Of a stretch of DNA of 14,907 bases, positions 6,965 to 13,461 are shown piece after piece. A model generated the notes under the pieces. The model did not search any database. It was given only the letters and a program-made list of their open reading frames with translations, and was not told the DNA's origin. Position numbers and translations under genes: made by a program. This DNA comes from Mageeibacillus sp. UBA1255 (GTDB lineage: Bacteria; Bacillota; Clostridia; UBA1212; UBA1255), in contig DBVV01000100.1 in NCBI GenBank assembly GCA_002308795.1, forward strand, positions 155-15,061. The letters run 5' to 3'. Each line of letters starts with the position of its first letter. Position 1 is the first letter of the stretch.

Positions 6965-7094
6965 GTCCGCTGGGGGCGCTTGAAAAAGGCTGAGATAAGC
7001 GGAATGACGACGAAACGCGAAACAAAGAGAAGCGTGATCGCCGCCGCTTGGTCCCCTCGAACCTGTGTAGGTAATCCTACCGTAGGGAAGCGGT
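6965..7094 (+). promoter_or_regulatory. TPP (THI-element) riboswitch
   Basis: Thiamine pyrophosphate-binding leader RNA. P1 is CCGCT (6967-6971) with AGCGG (7089-7093). GGGG after it pairs with CCCC near 7052-7055. The pyrimidine-sensor motif CTGAGAT is at 6990-6996. An extended P3 arm pairs AAGCGG (6997-7002) with CCGCTT (7044-7049). CGAACCTG (7058-7065), the GTAGG-taat-CCTAC hairpin (7067-7080) and the conserved CGTAGGGAAG (7081-7090) complete the diphosphate-sensor arm. It lies immediately upstream of the thiamine transporter gene and should switch expression off when TPP is plentiful. Confidence 0.95.
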
Positions 7095-7097
7095 TTC

Positions 7098-7136
7098 ACT
7101 CCTTCTTCGAAGCGGTAAGATTATGAAGAAAGGAGT
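7098..7136 (+). promoter_or_regulatory. Hairpin sequestering the thiT ribosome binding site
   Basis: ACTCCTTCTTC (7098-7108) pairs with GAAGAAAGGAGT (7125-7136), 11 pairs with one bulged A, burying AAGGAG (7130-7135), which lies 9 nt before the thiT ATG. It starts four bases after the riboswitch ends. This points to translational control. There is no proper U-tract for termination. Confidence 0.75.
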
Positions 7137-7144
7137 ATTTTATT

Positions 7145-7996
7145 ATGAAGAAAATTGACCCGACGTCAAGAAACGTAAAAGTCTCAACGACGCAGCGCCT
7201 CGTCGAAAGCGCAGTACTGCTCGCGATGGGAGTTGTATTGTCCCTCATCAAATTGTTCGAACTGCCGTACGGTGGATCCGTAACGATAGCCTCGATGTTC
7301 CCGGTAATGCTTATCGCATACCGCCACGGGATCGACTACGGCCTTGTTTCGGCGCTCGTTTTCGGCGGCATCCAGCAGCTGTTCGGACTTAAAAATCTCA
7401 GCTACGTATCGTCGTGGCAATCGGTGCTGACCGTAATTTTGCTTGACTACGTCGTGGCGTTCGCCGTGATCGGATTCGGCGGAATTTTCAGGCGCAGATT
7501 CGGCAAAAATCAGGCTTTAGAGCTCAGCCTCGGCGCCATTCTGGTGTGCCTTTTGAGATACGCCTGCCACGTCGTTTCGGGGGCAACGGTCTGGGCCGGT
7601 CTCTCGATCCCGACAACCGGTGCTGTCACTTATTCGCTCGCGTATAACGCAACCTATATGATCCCCGAGACGATAGTTCTGGTCATGGTCGCGTACTTCC
7701 TCGGGTCGTCAATGGATTTTCGCCAGCCCACTCCGGTGCGTATCTCTCGAAGCGCCGATAACCGCATCCCGATATTCGCGATCCTGTCGCTGTTCGTGCT
7801 CGCCGTAACCATCATCGTTGACGTCACTTTGATCTTCAGCAAACTGCAGGATGCCGAGACGGGCGACTGGAACGTCAACGGTTTTTCGGAGGTCAACTGG
7901 CTTCCTGTGATCATTGTTTCTGCTGTCGGCGTCGTGGCTGCTGTCGTGCTGTTCATCGTTCATAAGGCGAGGTCAAAGAAAGTGCAGGGCAGGTAA
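7145..7996 (+). CDS. thiT: ECF thiamine transporter S-component ThiT, with C-terminal membrane extension
   Basis: The substrate-binding membrane subunit for thiamine, which works with the shared ECF energizing module (EcfA, EcfA', EcfT; not in the window). Residues 17-190 match ThiT: a first helix (19-38), YGGSVTIASMFPV (42-54), GLVSALVFGGIQQLFGLK (66-83), LLDYVVAFAVIG (99-110), RYACHVVSGATVWAG (138-152) and YNATYMIPE (167-175), which carry the aromatic, His, Asn and acidic residues lining the thiamine pocket in this family. Typical ThiT ends near 180-200 residues. This protein has about 90 more, with two further hydrophobic helices (about 207-230 and 253-272) around an acidic loop and a basic tail. 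A TPP riboswitch and sequestering hairpin precede it, supporting the assignment independently. It appears monocistronic. Confidence 0.92.
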   Translation: MKKIDPTSRNVKVSTTQRLVESAVLLAMGVVLSLIKLFELPYGGSVTIASMFPVMLIAYRHGIDYGLVSALVFGGIQQLFGLKNLSYVSSWQSVLTVILLDYVVAFAVIGFGGIFRRRFGKNQALELSLGAILVCLLRYACHVVSGATVWAGLSIPTTGAVTYSLAYNATYMIPETIVLVMVAYFLGSSMDFRQPTPVRISRSADNRIPIFAILSLFVLAVTIIVDVTLIFSKLQDAETGDWNVNGFSEVNWLPVIIVSAVGVVAAVVLFIVHKARSKKVQGR

Positions 7997-8019
7997 AAAT
8001 GCTTTTGATGCGGACGTTC

Positions 8020-8061
8020 AAGCAATAAATATCAATTTTGCTTCCCGAACCACATTTTTTT
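8020..8061 (+). terminator. Weak candidate terminator after thiT
   Basis: An A/T-rich stem AAGCAA(ta)AAT with ATT-TTGCTT (8020-8043) has an ATCA loop. A run of seven T follows only 11 nt later (8055-8061). The distance to the T-run and the weak stem make this doubtful. Confidence 0.3.
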
Positions 8062-8082
8062 GACGATTAAGGTAAAAAAAGC

Positions 8083-8112
8083 TTGACAAAAAGTAAGCCT
8101 TTTCAATATAAT
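8083..8112 (+). promoter_or_regulatory. Consensus sigma-A promoter of the yabE-rsmA operon
   Basis: Perfect TTGACA (8083-8088) and perfect TATAAT (8107-8112) with an 18-bp spacer. This is the strongest promoter match in the window, giving a leader of about 50 nt. Confidence 0.85.
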
Positions 8113-8153
8113 CTCCACGATTCGGCTGTATATTGACCGATGCAACCATAGAA

Positions 8154-8160
8154 AAGGAAG
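8154..8160 (+). promoter_or_regulatory. Ribosome binding site supporting the TTG start of yabE
   Basis: AAGGAAG ends 8 nt before TTG at 8169. No in-frame ATG exists near it, so the TTG is the start. Confidence 0.7.
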
Positions 8161-8168
8161 CAATATAA

Positions 8169-9305
8169 TTGAAATCAATTGATATCAAAAAAAAGAAAAA
8201 TAAATTGTCGTTTCCCGTGAAGACGCTGATCTTCACGCTCGTGAGCGTGATCGCCATTGCCGCCAGCGGGATAATTGTTTTCAGATTGACCTCTGCCGAA
8301 GCAGATGCCGCTATAAATGCCGAGGATAACAGTCTGCTGCTTGACCTCAGAAAGCAGGAGAACGTTTACGGTGAAACGCTTGTAAATTACGATCCTGAGC
8401 AGATCGCCGTTCCGGACGATACTGACAGAGTTGACGACGACGTCAGAGAACTGCCCGGAGAAGTATATGTTCCCGGCGAGTACGAGACAGGTGTCGACAT
8501 CAGCGACGCGCCCGTTAATCTGATCGTGAACGTCGACGGACATAACTATTCTCTTCTTACCAAGGCCGGAACTGTAGGCGAGGCTCTCGATGAGCAGCAT
8601 ATAACTTTAGGCCCGTCCGATTATATTACCGGCGGAGATCTCAGCGCCGAGCCCGTACCGGGTATGGTGATATCGGTCATACGAGTTAACAGAAAGACCA
8701 GGACAGAGGTCGAGACGTTATATTACGAGACCGTTTACGTTTGGGATAAAGATATGTATGAGGGTGAATACGAAGTCCTTACAAAGGGCAAGGACGGTTC
8801 GATCACCCGTACTTATACGCTGACATATGAAAACGGCGAACTCGTTTCGGAAGTGCTTTCTGACACAAAACGCGTTGAAAAAACCAATGAGCGCATCGCG
8901 TACGGTTCGAGAAGTTCATTCTCCAACTCGAGAGGCGAGCGCATCGACTATACAAAATGCATAGTCTGCTACGGCACAGCGTACATTCCGGACGCAAAAT
9001 GGGGATATCAGACGTACGTCGGACAGCGCGCGAGACCAGGCGTCGTAGCTGTTGACCCGGACGTTATTCCGCTTGGTACCAAACTCTATATCGAATCTCC
9101 GTACAGCGACGTAGGTGACTACGGCTACGCGATCGCGTGGGATATAGGCGGACACGTTAAAGGAAACTGGGTCGATCTTTTCGTCGAAAATATGGATATG
9201 GTCTACGTTTGGGGTGCCCGCGACGTTAACGTCTACATATTAGAAGACCAGAGCATAGACATCTTCGCTCTTCGTTCCGACTATTTCGTCTTCATGGACA
9301 GATGA
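8169..9305 (+). CDS. yabE: YabE-like cell-wall protein (TM-DUF348-G5-3D)
   Basis: A 378-residue exported protein that starts with TTG. A basic N-terminus and one hydrophobic segment (about 18-39) form a signal anchor. An acidic linker (about 44-113) follows, then a DUF348 module (about 117-160; VDGHNYSLLTKAGTVGEAL), a G5 domain (about 170-248, with YEGEYEVLTKGKDGS and a VEKTNERIAYG-like end), and a C-terminal 3D domain (about 265-357). The three-aspartate pocket that names the 3D domain is visible as Asp296 (VAVDP), Asp325 (WDIGG) and Asp336 (WVDLF). This architecture matches Bacillus YabE and resuscitation-promoting-factor-like wall proteins, presumed to cleave or bind peptidoglycan outside the membrane. 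It overlaps rsmA by 4 nt. Bacillus has the same neighbourhood but with rnmV between the two genes, which is absent here. Confidence 0.93.
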   Translation: MKSIDIKKKKNKLSFPVKTLIFTLVSVIAIAASGIIVFRLTSAEADAAINAEDNSLLLDLRKQENVYGETLVNYDPEQIAVPDDTDRVDDDVRELPGEVYVPGEYETGVDISDAPVNLIVNVDGHNYSLLTKAGTVGEALDEQHITLGPSDYITGGDLSAEPVPGMVISVIRVNRKTRTEVETLYYETVYVWDKDMYEGEYEVLTKGKDGSITRTYTLTYENGELVSEVLSDTKRVEKTNERIAYGSRSSFSNSRGERIDYTKCIVCYGTAYIPDAKWGYQTYVGQRARPGVVAVDPDVIPLGTKLYIESPYSDVGDYGYAIAWDIGGHVKGNWVDLFVENMDMVYVWGARDVNVYILEDQSIDIFALRSDYFVFMDR

Positions 9306-10219
9306 GCAGACAGGCCGAAAAGGATAAACTTGAAAAACAGGAATATGGAAGTCATGAGCGCTTTTCACCATACAGCATCATGGCTTCTTATGGTTTATCC
9401 GCGAAAAAGGCGCTGGGACAAAATTTTCTGTCTGATCTTAACGTCGTGAGCAGGATCGTAAACGCCGCTGATCTCGGGCCGGAGGATCTCGTCCTTGAGG
9501 TCGGTCCGGGGCTTGGCGTGATGACGTCGATGCTCGCGGAGAAAGCGGGATACGTTGCTGCGATCGAGATCGACCGCGACCTCAGGTGTGTACTGGATCC
9601 GCTCGAACTCAAATTTGACAACCTCCGAATCGTTTATCAGGACGTGATGCGGCTTAATATCGGCGCTCTGATCGAGGAGATAAAGGAGGGGAGGCCGGAA
9701 CTCAAAAATGTTAAAGTTGTGGCAAATCTTCCGTATTATATCACCACGCCGATCATTATGATGTTCCTGGAGCAGTACGCTCAGGTCCTTCGCTCACTAA
9801 CTTTCATGGTGCAGAAAGAAGTTGCCCGCAGGCTCGTTTCTCCTCCAGGCAGCGGGGAGTACGGGGCAATATCCGTTGCCGTCGCTTATTATTCTGCTGC
9901 TTCGGTCTGTTTCGACGTTCCGGCGTCATGCTTCGTACCGCGTCCGAAGGTCGATTCTTCCGTTGTCAATATGTCGGTTTATTCTGTGCCTCCAGTCGTT
10001 CCACGTTCTTCCGATAATATGTTCAGGCTCGTCAAGGCTGCTTTTTCGCAGCGGCGCAAGATGCTGGTCAATGCTATTTCAAATGCAGCTTTCCCGGGTG
10101 TTACGAAGGAGCGCGTGACTGACGCTCTCGATTCCCTCTCCATCAGTCCGTCTGTCAGGGGGGAAATGCTGGGCGTCAAGGAATTCGCCGCGCTTTCCGA
10201 TATTCTTTTTGATCACTGA
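9302..10219 (+). CDS. rsmA: 16S rRNA (adenine1518-N6/adenine1519-N6)-dimethyltransferase
   Basis: KsgA/RsmA, which dimethylates two adjacent adenines in the 3'-terminal hairpin of 16S rRNA during small-subunit assembly, using S-adenosylmethionine. The 305 residues contain KKALGQNFL (35-43), the SAM loop LEVGPGLG (65-72), the acidic ribose-binding EID (89-91), QD (113-114), the catalytic NLPYYIT (142-148), FVPRPKVDSS (211-220) and the C-terminal FSQRRK motif. About 18 charged residues at the N-terminus precede the usual family start. They exist because the gene begins inside the yabE stop (ATGA overlap), which implies translational coupling. No terminator follows directly. Confidence 0.96.
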   Translation: MSRQAEKDKLEKQEYGSHERFSPYSIMASYGLSAKKALGQNFLSDLNVVSRIVNAADLGPEDLVLEVGPGLGVMTSMLAEKAGYVAAIEIDRDLRCVLDPLELKFDNLRIVYQDVMRLNIGALIEEIKEGRPELKNVKVVANLPYYITTPIIMMFLEQYAQVLRSLTFMVQKEVARRLVSPPGSGEYGAISVAVAYYSAASVCFDVPASCFVPRPKVDSSVVNMSVYSVPPVVPRSSDNMFRLVKAAFSQRRKMLVNAISNAAFPGVTKERVTDALDSLSISPSVRGEMLGVKEFAALSDILFDH

Positions 10220-10322
10220 CATTCCTGCGTGCTTCGATTTTAAACTCCGGAACACGCCGGTCATCTGTAACAAGCGCGCCGCCCTTTATGAGGCAGCGTG
10301 TCGAATTACGTCGAAAAATGAT

Positions 10323-10390
10323 AAAAATTGATAAATCGTATCAAATTTTGATTTTTGCGCACAATTATTACGCGCTATAAATAATTTTTT
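10323..10390 (+). terminator. A/T-rich inverted repeats, possible terminators, between rsmA and the tad operon
   Basis: The first hairpin pairs AAAA-TTGATA with TATCAA-TTTT (10323-10349, one A-A mismatch), followed by TTTTT at 10352. The second pairs AATTATT (10363-10369) with AATAATT (10380-10386), followed by TTTT. Both stems are nearly all A-T, so their terminating strength is doubtful, but they lie where rsmA transcription should end. The 10220-10462 gap holds no gene I can support. Confidence 0.35.
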
Positions 10391-10401
10391 CAAAAAACCA
10401 C

Positions 10402-10430
10402 TTGAAAACCAAAGACGGAAGGCGTATAAT
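10402..10430 (+). promoter_or_regulatory. Promoter of the tad operon
   Basis: TTGAAA (10402-10407), a 17-bp spacer and a perfect TATAAT (10425-10430). Transcription would start near 10437, leaving a leader of about 68 nt to the favoured cpaF start. Confidence 0.75.
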
Positions 10431-10504
10431 AAACACACCGTTAAAGAAAATTACGCATATGGTTGCGGCGGACATTGGATAAAAATCTCGAAGGGATCAT
10501 ACCG

Positions 10505-11617
10505 ATGGACAGCAGGCATATTATTGATATTGTCGATAAAAATCTGGCGGCGAAAATGGACCTGTCCAGGAACTATTCGGATAAGGAACTTAAAGAGCTG
10601 ATCGATGACTGTCTGGACAGTCTTGAAAAGCGTATTCCAATGATAGGGATAGACAGGGTAAACATCCGGAATACCATCTATAACGGCCGCAGACGTTTCG
10701 GCCTGATCCAGCCTTTCCTTGAAGATAATTCGGTCAACGAAATAATGATCAACGGGACCGAGGCTATTTTTATCGAGCAGGACGGCGTGTTAAAAAAGAC
10801 GGACGTCCGGTTCGATGACAGGGATAAGCTTTACAATCTGATCCAGTCGATGATCTCCTGGGTGAACCGCACGGTAAATGAGAGCACGCCGATCGTTGAC
10901 GCACGCCTTACCACCGGCGCCAGGGTTAACGTTGTCCTGCCTCCTGTAGCGCTTAACGGTCCTATCGTTACGATAAGGAAATTTGCCGAAAAACCTTTCG
11001 GGTGGAAAGAGCTTATTGAAAATGGCACTATGTCTGAAGGCCAGGCTTCTTTTCTGCGCACAGCTGTGGATATGCAGAAAAATATCATCGTCGGAGGCGG
11101 CACGTCTACGGGGAAAACCACGTTTCTTAATATGCTCGCTTCTGCCATACCGCCCGGGAACAGGATAATAACGGTTGAGGATTCCGCAGAGCTGAGACTG
11201 TACCAGGAGAACGTCGTAAGGCTTGAGACCAGGAACGCAAATTCAGAAGGAAAAGGCGAGATAAAAATGAGGAGCCTGATAAAGACGGCGCTTCGTATGC
11301 GCCCGGACAATATCCTGATCGGCGAGGTCAGGGATGAGTCTGCTCTTGAGATGCTCACGGCGCTCTGTACCGGTCACCGCGGATGTATGTCGACCGCGCA
11401 TGCAAACAGTGCTGCGGATATGCTTGTAAGGCTTGAGACGATGGCTCTTTGGGCGGGAAATATTTCTTCGGAAAGTATACGTAAAATGATCGTTTCCGGT
11501 ATCCATTTATTCGTGCATCTCGTGCGTGACGACAGAGGCAGGCACGTGGGAGAGATATGCGCCGTAGACGGTATCGAAAACGGAGAGGTCAGGCTCAGGC
11601 CCGTCGATGTGAGGTGA
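10505..11617 (+). CDS. cpaF: CpaF/TadA-type secretion ATPase of the tad pilus
   Basis: A cytoplasmic hexameric ATPase that powers assembly of Flp/Tad pili. In the 370-residue form the N-terminal domain spans about 1-155. Next come Walker A GGGTSTGKTT (197-206), the Asp box VEDSAEL (224-230), Walker B ILIGEVRDE (270-278) and the His box with STAHANS (296-302), all in the order expected for type II/IV secretion ATPases of the CpaF branch. The ATG at 10505 has AAGGG nine bases upstream. An in-frame TTG at 10463 would add 14 residues but has no ribosome binding site, so I prefer the shorter form. It is the first gene of the operon and is followed within 7 nt by tadB. Confidence 0.93.
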   Translation: MDSRHIIDIVDKNLAAKMDLSRNYSDKELKELIDDCLDSLEKRIPMIGIDRVNIRNTIYNGRRRFGLIQPFLEDNSVNEIMINGTEAIFIEQDGVLKKTDVRFDDRDKLYNLIQSMISWVNRTVNESTPIVDARLTTGARVNVVLPPVALNGPIVTIRKFAEKPFGWKELIENGTMSEGQASFLRTAVDMQKNIIVGGGTSTGKTTFLNMLASAIPPGNRIITVEDSAELRLYQENVVRLETRNANSEGKGEIKMRSLIKTALRMRPDNILIGEVRDESALEMLTALCTGHRGCMSTAHANSAADMLVRLETMALWAGNISSESIRKMIVSGIHLFVHLVRDDRGRHVGEICAVDGIENGEVRLRPVDVR

Positions 11618-11624
11618 AGTTCCG

Positions 11625-12392
11625 TTGAAAAAGAAGTTGGATAAATCATTTCATAAAAGTGCTAAGAAACGGTACAGGATCAATCCTGCCACGGTCTGGG
11701 GAGGTACTGTTTTACTGTGCGGAGCGGTATTCCTGTGCGCATACGTTTTGTTTGTTGATGTTACCGTCAGCTTTATGATAGCTGCCGCTGCTGTTTTCCC
11801 CCTTATGGTAAAGGTCCGGCGCGGGATCGAGACCAAATATGAGAGAACGATGAGGAAAGAGTTTGTGGCGAGTCTCGTTTTCATATCCGGTTCTCTTTCA
11901 TCAGGTGTCAGACTGGAGCAATGTATAAATGAGCTCGCGATCAGTACCTCTTCTGAGTATGCACACCTCAGGCCTGAATTCGAGCGAATGTCGAAGCTGA
12001 TACAGCTGAATATGCCGGCCGAGCGTGCATTTGCCGAACTGGCCGACAGAGTGCCTGTTTCGGATATAGTGCTGTTCAGTCAGGCGCTCGATTATGCTAT
12101 CCCGGCAGGCGTGAATCTGATCGAACTCGTAAGATCGTTTTCATCCGGCATGAGGATAAGGAATGACGTCGAAGCGGAGATAACGAGAACGCTTAACCTT
12201 CCGAGATATAACAACAGGATCATAACAGTTATGCCGTTTTTTATGATCGGATTGATGAGATTCACTGCGGCGGACTATCTTTCGGGTCTGGACGGCGGGA
12301 TCGGGAACATAGTAAAGATAATAGTTGCCGCCATTATAATCGGCGCGGTGGTTCTCGGGGAACTTTTGGGGAACATAAGGTATGCGGAATAG
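11625..12392 (+). CDS. tadB: TadB-like inner-membrane platform protein (T2SSF domain)
   Basis: A 255-residue membrane platform protein expected to sit above CpaF. A basic N-terminus is followed by two hydrophobic segments (about 23-45 and 47-63), a cytoplasmic T2SSF domain (about 80-195, beginning FVASLVFISGSLSSGVRLEQ) and two C-terminal helices (about 198-214 and 228-248). It starts with TTG at 11625: GAGGTGA lies 7 nt upstream and overlaps the cpaF stop, while the next in-frame Met is beyond residue 50, inside the second helix. Shorter than Gram-negative TadB, as is common in Firmicutes tad loci. Confidence 0.85.
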   Translation: MKKKLDKSFHKSAKKRYRINPATVWGGTVLLCGAVFLCAYVLFVDVTVSFMIAAAAVFPLMVKVRRGIETKYERTMRKEFVASLVFISGSLSSGVRLEQCINELAISTSSEYAHLRPEFERMSKLIQLNMPAERAFAELADRVPVSDIVLFSQALDYAIPAGVNLIELVRSFSSGMRIRNDVEAEITRTLNLPRYNNRIITVMPFFMIGLMRFTAADYLSGLDGGIGNIVKIIVAAIIIGAVVLGELLGNIRYAE

Positions 12393-12403
12393 CGGTGACG
12401 GAA

Positions 12404-13078
12404 ATGAATAAAAACAGTATAAAAACTAATGATCTGTTCGATAAAAAGATCGATAAAAAGAAGCGGATGATGCTGTTTGCGGCCGGCCTTATACTCGGGC
12501 TGGGCATATCGCTCGCAGCAGGTAATTCAGTTGTCTTTTCAGCCGTATGTTCTATAGCTATGGGTACAGGCGGTTTCTTTCTTCCCGTTCTGCTTGATAA
12601 AAAGCGGAAAAAGAAGGAAATGAAAATGTACGAAATAGATATGTCCGATTATCTGATCAGCGTATCGCTCCTTCTGTCGTCAGGTATTACACTGTGGGAC
12701 GCCCTCAGGAGGGGAATTACCGGAGCGGATCTGAAAAAACCTCTTTACAGGGATCTCGCGAAACTGTTTGACGGGCTTGATATGGGGAAATTCGAAAGCC
12801 CGGTAGAGGCGTTTGAAGAATTTGCAGCAAAGTGCGGTTCTCCGGCGGTAAGCACGTTGACAGCCGTAATCGTACAGAATTACAGGAAAGGATCGGGAGA
12901 GATCGCGGAATTATTCGGAGAATTGTCCGTCTCGTCCAGGAACAACAGAAAATACATTTGCATGAAGCTCGCTGACGAGGCGACGACTCTTTTGTTGATA
13001 CCGTCGACGATGGTCCTGATCGCTCTTGTAATATTACTGCTTACTCCTGCGGTCGTCGCCCTCACGGGTATCGCTTAG
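12404..13078 (+). CDS. tadC: TadC-like inner-membrane platform protein (T2SSF domain)
   Basis: A 224-residue partner of TadB. It has a Lys-rich N-terminus, two hydrophobic segments (about 23-38 and 43-64), a lysine-rich cytoplasmic loop, a T2SSF domain (about 76-185; DYLISVSLLLSSGITLWDAL) and a C-terminal hydrophobic helix (about 195-222). Only one hydrophobic stretch follows the domain, long enough for one or two tight crossings. The ATG at 12404 follows GGTGA. A GTG at 12395 is in frame and would add three residues, and it cannot be excluded. It lies 11 nt after tadB, so co-translation is likely. Confidence 0.82.
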   Translation: MNKNSIKTNDLFDKKIDKKKRMMLFAAGLILGLGISLAAGNSVVFSAVCSIAMGTGGFFLPVLLDKKRKKKEMKMYEIDMSDYLISVSLLLSSGITLWDALRRGITGADLKKPLYRDLAKLFDGLDMGKFESPVEAFEEFAAKCGSPAVSTLTAVIVQNYRKGSGEIAELFGELSVSSRNNRKYICMKLADEATTLLLIPSTMVLIALVILLLTPAVVALTGIA

Positions 13079-13129
13079 CCGCCGGCATGATCAGAACGTT
13101 ATATCTAAAGAATGCGGTCATGCCTGCGG
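13079..13129 (+). other. RNA hairpin between tadC and the pilin gene
   Basis: CCGC-c-GGCATGA (13079-13090) pairs with TCATGCC-t-GCGG (13118-13129): 7 perfect pairs, one mismatch, 4 more, with a 27-nt loop. It begins directly after the tadC stop and no T-run follows, so it is not a standard terminator. It may protect or process the mRNA so that the pilin is made in excess. Confidence 0.6.
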
Positions 13130-13181
13130 GAGTATTATCCGCTTGAGGAGGCTCAGGAACGGCGGTGCTAAACTTTAGGAG

Positions 13182-13189
13182 GGAGGTGA
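13182..13189 (+). promoter_or_regulatory. Full-consensus ribosome binding site of the pilin gene
   Basis: GGAGGTGA, complementary to the 16S rRNA 3' end over its whole length, 5 nt before the ATG at 13195. It sets the start (an in-frame GTG at 13165 lies upstream of it) and implies high translation, as expected for a pilus subunit. Confidence 0.85.
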
Positions 13190-13194
13190 AACTA

Positions 13195-13443
13195 ATGAAA
13201 GGCGTGTTGAAAAAAGTTGACTATTTCTGCTCGAGAAAATATCTGTACCTAAAGAATCTCAAATGCAGTGTGAAGGAAAGAATAATTAAAAATATCGATG
13301 CTATGGGAACGATCGAGGTGATAATGATCATCGCGGTGCTTGTGGCTCTTGCTCTGATATTCAGAAATTTTATCGGTAATCTGGCGAGTAAAATATTTAA
13401 TAAGATCCAGGAAAAGACCGACACGGCTATTGATGATCTGTAA
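13195..13443 (+). CDS. Flp1-like type IVb pilin
   Basis: An 82-residue small pilin-like protein. A long basic leader (1-37, containing Cys12 and Cys24) ends at Gly38. TIEVIMIIAVLVALALIF (39-56) follows, with the conserved Glu41 and an uninterrupted hydrophobic helix, then a short charged C-terminal tail (about 61-82). This matches the Flp1-like (PF16982) pattern of Firmicutes tad loci. Processing after Gly38 by a TadV/CpaA-type peptidase is predicted, but that enzyme is not in the window. The start at 13195 is fixed by the GGAGGTGA site. It lies between tadC and the FHA gene, on the same transcript or at least the same strand. Confidence 0.85.
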   Translation: MKGVLKKVDYFCSRKYLYLKNLKCSVKERIIKNIDAMGTIEVIMIIAVLVALALIFRNFIGNLASKIFNKIQEKTDTAIDDL

Positions 13444-13461
13444 AAAAGGATAACGGAAAAT

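Noticed and set aside
6766..7099. Short minus-strand frames encoding Phe/Leu-rich hydrophobic peptides
   Set aside because: They run over the thiT promoter and riboswitch on the opposite strand; the hydrophobicity comes from the A/G-rich plus strand, and they lack ribosome binding sites.
7123..7158. An 11-codon frame (ATGAAGAAA...) overlapping the thiT start
   Set aside because: Its ATG lies inside the sequestor hairpin and it has no ribosome binding site of its own; the resemblance to the thiT start is probably chance.
10252..10301. ACACGC ... GCGTGT inverted repeat after rsmA as a small RNA
   Set aside because: Only 6 bp with a 38-nt loop, and no promoter or terminator around it.
10463..10504. 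Upstream TTG start for cpaF
   Set aside because: No ribosome binding site before it, whereas ATG 10505 has AAGGG nine bases upstream.
13087..13146. A 19-codon open frame (MIRTLYLK...) between tadC and the pilin gene
   Set aside because: No ribosome binding site, and it overlaps the hairpin stem; more likely non-coding.
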